DNA of 64,000 bases from assembly GCF_032854445.1 (NCBI RefSeq), contig NC_088301.1:48913116-48977115 (forward strand), given 5' to 3'. Source of the DNA: Liolophura sinensis (lineage: Eukaryota; Mollusca; Polyplacophora; Chitonida; Chitonidae). Of the stretch, positions 46,481 through 58,800 are shown in pieces. How positions within the stretch are numbered: position 1 is the stretch's first letter; each line of letters begins with the position of its first letter. The position numbers were made by a program, and so were the translations under genes. Under the pieces are notes generated by a model that did no database searches, was not told the origin of the DNA, and was given only the letters and a program-made list of their open reading frames with translations.

Positions 46481-47433
46481 GCTGGCCCAAAGAAGCCATG
46501 CAGTATCTGTGTACATATCACCTTGCCCACACTGTTCACCATGCTCGTGGCACTTTGAGGGTGTTCACCAAGTTCCAAGCAAGATCAACGATGACGTAAT
46601 TTCTGAAAAAATCCGACCATCGGAGCATAACTTTCTTCATTTGGCATAGAAACATAATCTTCGTTTTCTAGTTCCTTTTCATGTATCCTTGAAGTCACTA
46701 AGTCTGGCTGTGTTACCATTTGAGCATACATGTACATGTGGACCTGTCTTTGGAGTTTCCTTCACAAATGTGTTGGTAAAACCAAAGTTTAAATGATGGT
46801 TTGTTAGAACAAACTTACAATTTTTATGAATACATTTGCTTGTTATAATGTACAAGTAATGTTCACGTGCATTAGCTCTTGGACTTTGAAGCACAACATG
46901 TACTTTCTAATGCGAAGCGTTGGCTAGCAATGGGTGTGGAATGTATTTTACACTATACATGCGTAAAACAAAATACTGTCAGGGTAAGCAGTGCAATTTT
47001 AATCACATATTTCACTCGCAATGTTTTTATCTCGGGCATTTATTAAAAATTTGGTATGGTGAGATAACATGTAGTCATAATTTTATGTATACCCACCCTT
47101 TTAATTTTCATAAAAGGTTGTAAAATATGAATGACGTGTACATTGTACCTGCGTCATGAAAGTTTTTCCGATGATAATCATAAATGCCTCATTGGAAAGT
47201 ACATCTGTAAACAATACAGGCCACCTTTAGTATGGTTGAGAATAATGAAAAAAAAAGTTGCAGCCTAAAACGAGGCAATTACAGATGTTGTTTTTTATTT
47301 TCCTTTGATGAAAATCAGATGATTTATGTGATACATGTAGATTATCAGTTTATACTATCAAAAATTTAGTACAGTAGGTGTATTGTATTTCCGTAACACC
47401 AGTTTACATACTGTGCATATCAAAAACAGCTGA

Positions 47434-47463
47434 TGTGTGTGTGTGTGTGTGTATATATATATA
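47434..47463 (+). repeat. (TG)n(TA)n microsatellite
   Basis: Nine to ten TG units run into TA units and then TACATGTATATAC. A simple repeat. Confidence 0.9.
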
Positions 47464-48349
47464 CATGTATATACACATTATATGTTATAGTGGGACATGT
47501 CATCATCTTTTTCACTTGGTGGCTAAACATTCTCTGTGGCAGGAAAATGATTGGCATTAATATAAAAGCCAGCATTTACCCAGGCTATTTATCATATATA
47601 ATTGCGACAAACATTATACTGAATGCATATGATTAATGCATAATATTCAGACTGCACAGATTTACATTTGTGTGAAAGCTTCTCTTTGTCTTGCACAGTA
47701 GTAGTTGCATAATAAGCCCATGAAAAAGTCTCTGCCAAGTCCGAACTAGATTGCCCTTTTTTAGGCTGGCAATTAATAATATGTAAGTAAATCTTACAAC
47801 AGTGTGGGCCCTTGTGTGAGTTAACACACTAAATAAAGCTCTAACGGAAAGTGCATGCCAGAGCAAACAAGATTTCATAGACTTGCATTAGTCATACCTT
47901 GAGTGGATTGATGGCAGGATCTCTAGCTAATGCTGCGACAACTGTACATGTACCTTCTCAAGGCAGTCAGCATGAAGCTTATTTCAAAGGTATGTCTGTG
48001 GTCGTTTAGTGATAGGCATACACGGTATGTGTACACACACATGTGAGTTAGGTGTTACACTTAAGCTCAGTGGTATACAGAGTATGTGTATGTAAATATT
48101 CAAGTGAATGAAATGCAAGATCTGATTACACCTTGAAGTGTGGGGAGAATTTGTTAAATGCCTTGATAATTAAGGGTGTCCTTATTTTACCTGAGGTTTT
48201 ACTATAAATTTTTCTTGCTCCATTAAGTACATGTATTATGGTAGTGTTTACAGATTTACCCTCAGGTAATTAAAGAAGAGTTTTAAGATAATATGTGACA
48301 CCTGCACCTTATGTCCGGCCACACATTGGGTGATACGTATATGTGCATA

Positions 48350-48351
<2 letters not shown>

Positions 48352-48405
<54 letters not shown>

Positions 48406-48411
48406 TTTTTT
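48352..48411 (+). repeat. (AT)n followed by poly(T)
   Basis: About 18 AT dinucleotides followed by about 25 T. A simple repeat with no coding value. Confidence 0.95.
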
Positions 48412-49759
48412 AAATATATATGCAATGTATCATTTAGGCAAGTGTATCACCTGCGCATGTACATGTGCAGCTCTGTTAAGTCTGAGTCTGGGCTCTGGGC
48501 GAGTGCAATTTGTCTGACGCCAAACTGATGTTAGAGAAAACTTCAAAGCTGTAAATTAGGTGTAACTCTTCTGGAACTTTGTGCAGAACATGTACATTTC
48601 TTTTGTAACGTGTACATGTATTTTTAGTACTGACTGCTGTTATTGTGTGGTGACTAGTGTTCATTGTCATAAAAACTGAGCACAGAATGTACAGTTGGAT
48701 GCTAGTAGCTACAGTTCTTGTGTAAAAGTAGAAGATATTCAGATAAACTTCCATTGGGATCATTCCTGTTTTCAGCATGATAACTCCTGACTAAGGAAAT
48801 TGGTCATAACAGTCTCTCCTTTCGTCTACTTGGACCAGACTTCTGGCAACTACCCATGGTTTTGTTGTTTATTGTTCGTGTATAACTTAGTTTTATCAAG
48901 AGGGTCATGTTCAACTGGTTTCCCGGCTGTACAAGACTTTCTCAAGCTGCTAGACAGGACATGCTTGTCCTATTAGTGCTGTTTGCTGTAAGTGAGAATA
49001 AAGAGGAGGCAGTGGGCCACTGGCAAGGCTGTAAGCTGCAACAGGTCTCTCTACTTCTTACCCAGACTCGGCAAGGGTCTTGCATATTGATAGATCTCCC
49101 TGAGGTTACAAAGGATGCTTTTCGTGTACCTGTACACACGCCCCAGATGCTACAGGTGTATGCTTGTACCACCCATTAGGATATTTGGCAGTGTTCTCCA
49201 TGCTAATGGAGTTTACAGTGCTTACCTGTACAAACGAGCCTACAAGTCTACCAGTACAGGTAGTGCTGAATTTAGTAATGAGTACTGAGTGGATCCATCA
49301 GACTACTATATGTACCCCACCCTGTCAGCAAATGTAGGGTGGCAAATATTCTGACCTGGATGAGGAAAACAATAAAACCTCAGTGGTCGTTGTGGCATGC
49401 GTGGTGATTGTTTCCAGACATCATGAACTAAAACAGAGTTTGTCTGTGTCAGAGCAGGACAGGAACATTATGTTGAAGTTGTTACACGTAGGTAACTTGT
49501 GTTATCATTGAATTATACATTGAATTCAGCTGAATGGATATTTGACATGGTCGAAAATAATACTGTTTCCTTTTCATTTTCATTCCAAGGAGGTGAAGTC
49601 CGCCATCTTTTGTTGATATACATTGTATGTATATATATAAATGTATAAATATATTTTTTTTGAACAGCCCATCACATCACTCTGACTCCATCAGAGAAGT
49701 CTCTGAAATACTTTATCTTTGTTCACTTTAGCTGAGCCTGTTGTGATGTTTATTTACAG

Positions 49760-49831
49760 ATGAGCGAAGGGAGGAAGACACAGATAATACTTTTAGAATG
49801 GGAAGACCACAAATTGGAAATCCTTGTGCAG
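49760..49831 (+). CDS. FRMD4: FRMD4 coding exon 1 (start codon at the acceptor)
   Basis: The ATG is the first three bases after the acceptor TTTATTTACAG. The 24 codons (MSEGRKTQIILLEWED...) align with the human FRMD4A start MTEGRRCQVHLL. The donor is GTGCAG|GTACAT (GT at 49832), phase 0. Confidence 0.9.
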
Positions 49832-52800
49832 GTACATAATTCTGTTACAGATACAGACTTAATATGGTACACATACATGTATCAGTACATCCACTTACAT
49901 CACATCTGACTCCTTTGTATCCATGTATGTTCCTGGAAATGTTCTTAATTTTGAAAGTTCTTTATGTGCTATATCACAATGTCTGTCTCTCAACATGTGC
50001 CATCTTCAATTTAATGTAGATGAAGATGAGCTTATTATGATGTGTTTACATAGATCAATGCATGACATAATATACATGCATAAGGACTTGTTTAAATAAA
50101 TTATGTGCTTATTTCTCTGTATTGCATTGTGAAACAGTTTTAAATTTACGTCACAAATTGTGTTTGTTTGTTAGCAGTAAGGTGAATTTGCCTTGAGTTG
50201 ATGTAGCAGATTGATTTCTTTAAACAAGCCTTGGCAGGATTATCTTAAGTACATGTATCTAGTGAATTAGATATTCAATATATTTGTTTGATTGGAACTA
50301 TTTTTTTTTTTACGTTTTTCTCTCTCTCATCTTCAGCCAAAACTGTTGGCCAAGGAATTACTTGACCTGGTGGCGTCACACTTCAGCCTGAAAGAGAAGG
50401 AATATTTTGGGTTAGCTTTCATCATTGACACGTGAGTTTTATTTTGCTTCTAATAATCCTGACTCTCTTTTGGCTTTGTGCCCATATTTTGTACAAGTTA
50501 CTACACTGATTGAGGGGAAAGCAGATAGAGGCTTATTTATAATACAAATATGTCATAAAATTACATTGTTCAGTTTCATAAGTACTTAGTTTGTATTTGT
50601 TGGCACATGTACAATTATGGACATGCAATGATATTCTGAACATATAAATACTTGTACTGACACTCTCCTGTGTATGAGTATGTAGTGTAACGTTTTTTAT
50701 ATATGTGCATTCTTGTCCTAACTGAATGACCTGTATAAAAGCTATTTGAATTTTGAGGGGGGGGGGACTGTTTAACTTACTTTCAGAGGAACAAAATTAA
50801 GGGGATTATTCATTCTATTGAAAAAACAAAAAAGCAACGTTTGGCTTGAACTGAAAAATTAGCAGCATTTCATTCATTATGGGTTAAACACTATTCTTAT
50901 AATTTATCTTTGTATAATTCTCTTTGTGAATAATTCTTAGCAGCTCTTCTTCAAGATGAAATTTTATATCTGATAATGATGCCTGTTAAAAGTGTGTTTT
51001 ATGTTTATATATGACAAATTACACAAAAATCATTTAATTATTTGCATAATACTACTTATGGATACTTTGTAAAACTAGAATATCAACCTTTGTGCCAAGC
51101 TGTGTTTACATGTGCTTATCTATTGAAACATCTAATTTTCATTTAATTAACCCATCATTCTTGCTGACAAAGTTAAATGTACATTCAAGTTACATGAGTT
51201 TTTTGTCTGAGATTGCACATGTGTGTACCCAATACTATACAGCACATGTTTGTCAGTTACATGTTCACTTTGATGATGTGTGTGAGTTTCAAACCTGACC
51301 ACACCCCATTCTACTGGTCAGGGAAATGTATTGTGACTGGGACTAAGGCTGCTCTCAGAGCAACCCTGTAATGTGATGTTTACACACCTCTTGTGGTGAA
51401 ATAGAATTGGCCTTAGTCAGACAAGCACAGGTTTCACTTATTTTCTTATCTTCTTATCTTGGGTAAGGAGAAAGTGCAAAGCTGTTTTAATTGACATTTA
51501 GGCATTGTTTTAATGCCTATTCAGCCATCTGCTTACAATCAATTTGCAAGATTATTTATAGAGCTCCAACTTGCATAACATGACTTGCTCTTTGCCTTAG
51601 GGACTGTCTCCAGACTACAGTAATGATGTTCAGCAGATGTGGCCCATTATCATGCCACATAATTCCAGTAAAAATAAATAAATGTTTTAAATTGAGCAAA
51701 CATATATATATAACATTCATTATGATTCTGCATGTTTATTTTTGTACATTTTTGCAAGTAACACAGACTCATTGTAGGTGAATAAATCAATATATTGTTT
51801 AGCCTTGTTAGTATGAAGTTAATTGTCTTTTTAACATGTATTCCATCTACAACATATACTGTTGCTTGTGTAATATATTTGCACTTGTTCACTTGCAAGC
51901 AATAATTATCATTATGGCTTTCATTTCACAAGAGTAAACAGTTGGTGTTGCTCACACTTAGGTAAAGGGCAAAGCAGTGTGAGAAATTAAACATCAGAAA
52001 CAACAGGCAGAGTATTTATAATGTGTTACACTCTAAGAGAAAGGACCTTGATCTTTTTGTTTTTTTCTTTGCAAACTTCAGTGATTTGATCTTAAATACA
52101 TCATGTTGAATTAAAAAGGCTCTTGGGACCATCTGGTCCTCTCTCCATAATTACCTGTGTTTAAGTGGTTGCCATGTTGACTGGTTATAATAAAATTTTT
52201 ACCTGTATTTTGGCAGAGGGCATTACAACTGGTTGGACTTGGATAAAAGAGTACTTGAACATGAGTTTCCTTCAAAAGTTGGACTCCTGACTCTGTACTT
52301 TGCTGTCAGGTAAGAGGTTCTGCAAAGCATGGACAATTAAATAAGGTGACTTTATGAATGACTTGTTTAAACATCATGAGCAAACTTTTGTTAATCTAAA
52401 AAAAAAAAATATTCAGAAAGAAATGCTAGGATTTTTTGGTGACATTCGGTTTTGAAACTTTTGTCTGTGCATTCCTAATTGATAACAGTGGGTCTGTGAG
52501 GTTAGTAGGCAAACTGGTCAGTCTGACATTTCCATAGTGAATCAGTGACGTACACAAAGCTAAGGTGAAGCCTGCTATCAGGCCTGCCTAACCTTTTGTC
52601 TGGTCGAGATAGGTATCAACATGTTATTGTGCCTCATTATATGTGGGTACATGTTGTCCACCATGTATCACCGTGGGCTTTGTTTGTTGTGCAGTGGTAT
52701 TTTTGTGGTGGGTTTCGGGCCTGACCTTTTCTTGGCAAACCTAAATCAGCTTAGAACAGGAAATTCTCCTTGTACCATTGTAAACAAAAGTAATCTACTC

Positions 52801-55800
52801 ATGTGGTATAAAGATGTATGCTTGTTTGCCAAAGAGCTTTGTCTGTTCTGTGTGCTTGAGTATGTTCTGTACAGAAGATTCTTTGTCCGCAGGTTTAAAG
52901 GTAATGTTTTGTTTGGCTTCTATAGCTAATGAGATTAACTGCAATTTAAGGATTGACATCAGCCGTCGGTGTATCAACATTTACGGCATGTCCATGTTGA
53001 CAAAGTTTCTGTCAGCTTTTGGTTGGATGAATAAGCGAATATACATAATAGGTTTGCAGATTTAATGTCTGCTTCGGCTTGACATTTTTGTGTTGGTTAT
53101 AGCTTGAAATCAACTGTTGAAAGATTATAGTTTGCATACATTTGCAAATGTATTTGTATTTGCAAGCATGCAATGTATTTTGAAATCGAGAAGTTTGCAA
53201 ACCTACTTGTACTTAGTGTACATGCAGTTTTGTCTGCTGTATATTTTTATTATTTCCTGAAGGCAAGGAAAACACTAGCCTGAAAGATGTTAGATGACAG
53301 ACCATTTAGCACTGTGCATAAAAATATTTAATTTCTTGTTATAAGAATGTTTTTAATATACTTTTAAAAATGTACTTGAAACTTTGAATTCTTTGAATTG
53401 CCTTTTCTGACAACAGATTGCATTGGGATCAGTGAGGAGACATCACTTCAGGTCTTCATTGGATTTCACCATTCATAATGCATGTCAGATCTATGAATGC
53501 ATTCGTGGAAAAAACTTATTATTAGTCCAAAAATATGTGACATCATTGCTACAGACTACGATAAGAATCTTATGTTTTAAAACCACTCAATCAGGTCCTC
53601 TAAATTGAATATTGATGTTCTCTAAATATTTTTGTTTCCAAAATTTCTTGGGAAGTGACTGTGGTCTAGTGGTGCTTGATGTTTAATAGCTTGGACAGAG
53701 GAGGTGTAGGTTCAAGACCTTCGACGGGGAATTTGTAGGTTGCCTCCGACCTTGGCGATGACAAACAGTCAGCGATGCTCGTGTGGCCGTTGCACAGTCT
53801 AACTTTTGTTGAAGACCACTTGTCTTCCACAAATATGATTAAATCCGTGTGTAGCACAGGAATCTGTATCCATATTAACTTGCCTAAGATTGGTTATTTT
53901 CCATGGGCACTCCAGTTTAATCCCATAATACTCACCACTGTTGTACAAGTGAAAAATTTTTGAACACTGCCTTCAACATTGTGAGTCAAGAGTTTTAAAA
54001 TTTTTAATTAGGTCTTTTCTTTCAATTACATTTTCAGGTTCTATGTGGAAAGCATTAACCAGCTGCGGGACAGCTCGACAATAGAGGCATTTTACCTCAA
54101 TGCCAGACATTTGGTTTACAAGGTGAGTAACTTATGAGCATTTGCTGAAATTGGATAAAGCTGATTTAATGTTCCAACTTGGATAATTATACATGTGTGC
54201 TTCACAAGGTTTTGGTTAATGATTTGTTCCATTGACCAAAATGTAAAATCAATTTCATTGTTTGGTTAGTTACATGTACAAAAGTGATGTTTGAATGATT
54301 TGAGGTAGAGTCACCAGATTTGGATAAAATATGAGTTATCCAAAGAAATGCAGGTTTCTACAAAATTTACATTATCATTATTACCTGATACATATATGTT
54401 TTGAGGTTACGTTTAAGCTGTTTTTGGAATTACTATTTTTCACCTTAAGTTTAGCATTTTTCAGATGACACACATTTCTTGATTCAGATTGGTTAATCCA
54501 GCCCATAAGGCCACTTCAGATGGTTTCTTTGCTGATGTGAATGTTCATTAATTTCTTATCAGAAAATTTTAGTGTTGTAATCATTTTAAGGTCATTATGT
54601 GTCCTGAAATTACATATTTAAATACTAAACTTAGAATGGTGTTTATTGTAATATGAACACTTGTGTGCAAGGTATCAAAACAAAACTTAAAAGAGACAAA
54701 TATGCATAACGAAGATGAAGCTGTGATGGTAGACTGTTAAACCCAATACATATGTGTTAAGGTGCTTTACATTATAATCAACATCTGGTAGAATTGTGGT
54801 TTATTATGCATGCATGCTGAATAATTGGTACATAATATATATACCCAAATTTCTAAACCTTTTCACATTTCAATTTTTGCAGGTTTTTAATATGATTTTG
54901 GAGACAAAACTACATTGGTTGGATTTGCCAATTTGAGGGCATCTCAAAAAGTATACAGCTTACTCAGAATAATACCCTCAGAATTTGCTTGAATAACACC
55001 TTGTAAAGAAGTGAAAAGGGTGAAGAATTACAGTACATGTATAGTATACAGTAAACGTCTCTGTTTTAATAACCTATGGCAGGCCCCTAGCTCGGCTTTA
55101 GAAGGGTATTGCTCTCTTCCCATTTTTTAGTCTGGCACAATGTCCCTTTTTTGAGAAATGTACCTTTTACCTGGGCCCTTTTGATTTCTAGCTAGGTATC
55201 TGGACCTACGATCTGTTTATCTGCTACCTCTCTGGAAAACTATACATGTTGATTGGCTTGTTCTCATAGACAAATATGCGCTTTGTCGTTTTTAGTGACT
55301 ATCTAATGTTTTTCTTTTTTGATGACAAGTTACTTAGTATGCTTGCAAGAATGAAAATATGTTAAAAATGTTTTGAATCATAATGAATTTGTTCGAAGGT
55401 GGGACATCAGAGACACCTGTATTATGACAAGCCTTTGTTAAGTGGTTAAAGGGTATTTGTCTCTTGCCATTGCGATGATAAGTGTATATACATGTACATG
55501 TGTCACAGTGTTCAGGGGGAAGGATTGACATGATTTACGGGAAGGATATCCTGCTTGTTCAGTCATGTCTGAGTACTGTGTCTCTCACTGTCTAAATTTA
55601 TAACACTTCACCATGCAGTAAATCATGATACATCAGGTTTAGTTGAATAATTTGCTAATGTTATACCTTTTTGTATGCGTGCTGCTGATACATATACGAT
55701 GTATGTACAACGTATGTATACATGAAGTAGATTAAAATTAGCATTTTGAAATTAACAATAAATAAATGAACATCTACATGTAAGTTGTACGTGTAGATAA

Positions 55801-58800
55801 CAATTTCACATTCCCAAATTAAATGTGATTTTGTTATTATGATTTTTTTGTTTTTGAATTATTTTCACTTTCTTTGATTCTTTAAGTGCGATGAAATACA
55901 CTGACCACTGCTGTGCACAAATTTTGTGGTCAGAAAACACTTTCTAGTTATATCTGTGTCTACATGAATTAGTAGCTATAGACATTCACTTAAAGTTTCA
56001 TAAAACACATCCTTCTTCATATAGGCTCCAGACTGTCACGTTTATCCAGGGCAAAGATCTGCTGTTTGTGACTTTGACTTTGACTGGGGTTAACCTGGTA
56101 GTGGGCATATGTATTGGCCTATAAAATAAGAGGGCGGATAAGTGCTGTACTACCACTGAACTAGTAATAAATGTCTTAAGTTCGGAAGATTAGCAGATGA
56201 GGATACAGACTACTATTGATTGCAGATGAATATTGTACACGAGAAAAAAATTATTTCTATTGACATCAGGTATACTTGTATAAGTTAATACTTCTATTTT
56301 TTATCACTGGTCAAGCTGTGTTGGCATCTTTGATCTAAATAGATTTGTAAATAATTCATGAGACATGAATAATAATATACTAGGACGGTGTGTATTAAGA
56401 ATTATTGTAGGAAGTTCTTAGATAGAATATAATAAAGGTAAATAATGCTTCAGTACACATTGTGCTCTGCCTACTTGAACTTGCATATGGATAGTTTCAA
56501 TGCTATTGGTATGTTTTATTTGTTGCTTTCATGAAGTTGAATGAAGTATATATGCAAATCTGTAAAGGTCAGGGACGTGTAGTATATTGTATCACCGCCA
56601 TAGTAAGACATCCAGCTGTTGAGACTCACATTTACAGTTGCATACTGTCTTGTGCTGTATCTCTAAACTATGATCTTCTTGTTGACAGTGCAAGATGCAC
56701 ATGAGTCTGTCAAGACTGCAGACGGTTAACCTACAACTTAGGGCTCTCTGAGGAGTGGGTGGGGGGGGCGCAGAGTAGTTAGCAAAGGAGTTGACAATTT
56801 GAGGAGATCTACATGCTCACACCACACTGTAATAGCAGAACATATGTGCTGGGATATGAGCCATATCTTGCATCTTGACATTTATTGAGGCCATCTGGGC
56901 GGAACCCTTAGATCATACAGATTCATAGCCTAGGGGGGATTCTTCCACTACTGCCTGACTTTTTGTGCAATCCGTTCACCATCGTCAGATCATGCAATGA
57001 GAAATAAAAGAGGCATGGCAGACAATTTTGACACTGTTATTTGTGTGGTACTTGAACTTAGTGTCCACTACATGTGTTTTCCAGGCCTCTGATATAAAAT
57101 ATCAGATGATTTGAATTCCAGATGTACACGTAGATAGTTACTTGTACAATAGATCCTGTTGATATTGTTTTTATCTTCATGAGTACCATGCTTCTTTGAA
57201 AGGTGTTAAAAATTTTGGAGCCTGTTAGCCTGAAATATCTTTTCTTGATTGTACAATGTAGTTCCTGGTTTATTTTGTAACATTATGTGAAAAAATATCA
57301 TGGTACTTATATTTATGAAAGCAGTACTCTCTGGAAAACTTAAAATGTTATGCAAGTTTCCTCTGACCATAATTCTGGCTGCCGTCGTATAAGTGAAATA
57401 TTCATGAGTATGGCAGTCAAATAAATAAATAAAATGTTATGTTTTCCATGTTAGTACATTGTATAAGCTTTCAATTTAACTAACTGCCTAATGAACTCCT
57501 AGGGTACTGCAGAATTGAAATATATATTGTCCACTGCTTGCCATCCGCTTCAGGGGTGGTAGATCCAGAGTCAATCCTGGGTCAGGTCACACCTAAGACC
57601 TTAAAAGAGAAAGTTGTAGCTTGGCGTTGAGCATTGAGGGGATAGTGCATTGGCTGGTTGCAGCAGCTTACTTGCCTTCGGTAAGTCGTCTCAGTAAAGC
57701 AGCACTAGATAAAAATGTCCTGCAACGAGACACGTCACAAGTACATGTACATGCACTCTAAGGGCTCCTTTGTCATCATATGACTGGAAAATTGTTAAAT
57801 ACGATGTTAAACCCTGAGGACTCACTCTCTAATAAATTAAAATAAATCTACCTACATGTATGTGGTAAATTCTGTATATTCATGTCAGAAGGAAATCAGG
57901 CAGATGAAATTGGTAACCTGATGGGTGGGTTGGGCATTGACAGCCCTGTACACATCAACAGTTGAGATGTTTATAAACTGTACTGCCACGTGCTAGTGTG
58001 AATGAGTATTTGAAAAATAAGTCTGTTGATCTTGGTGATACTAAAGTTTTGTGTGGACAAGAAATTGGAGTGTTTTATCTCAGAATAAATAACAGTAAAT
58101 TTAAACCTATGTGTATGAGATTGTTTTGTAAAATGATTACTAAAATAATACTGTAATACAAATGCATAATCCCCTCAGTGAATCTCATGATGATTTATTT
58201 TAATACAGGATTTTAGTTGAAGCCCTAAATGCACTGGATTTTTAACTATTGTGAATTTATACATGAAAATTTATGCATGACAGTGGCAAGTAAAGTTCAT
58301 TTAAATTTAAGAAATGTGTAAAAATTGTATGGGTCGTATCCATATCAGCAATTGTACTTTATGGAACTAAGTTAGAGAGATTGTCATAAGCAGGTCCTGT
58401 TACAGTTACTGTAGTTGAATCATGTTTAGTGTGTGTCTGACTAACAGGAAGGAAAGTGTGTCATATAATGTAATTTTGTCTAATGTTATAAATAGCCAGA
58501 AGGAACATCTGCATGCATCCTTGTAGTGTTTTACATTGTATTAGGTGTACAGTTTGGCATATATTTTAGGAGCTTTATTTCGCAGGAGTTGAAATACTTG
58601 TGCATGTTCTATAGGACACTTTCATCGACATTTGCTAGAAAAATATTTCTGGCATCCAAAATACTTTTCTAGTAGCATTCTCGTTATATACCATGGTGTC
58701 CATGAGCTTAAAATGAAGCAGGGGCTAATTTGCTCTCAAGGCTGTGGGAAAATAAAAGAAAATAGGGTCATTTGATCTAAATAATGTCACTTTTTTCCAG

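Larger units (their letters stand above)
40230..49759 (+). other. FRMD4 5' intron
   Basis: About 9.5 kb with no supported exon. It contains the hAT-like MITE (44637-45008), a G-rich segment (46429-46480), (TG)n/(TA)n at 47434-47463 and (AT)n plus poly(T) at 48352-48411. Additional untranslated or alternative first exons cannot be excluded. Confidence 0.5.

Noticed and set aside
48907-49179. 90-codon plus-strand frame just upstream of FRMD4 coding exon 1
   Set aside because: No homology, no donor in a useful phase, and it overlaps an equally long minus-strand frame.
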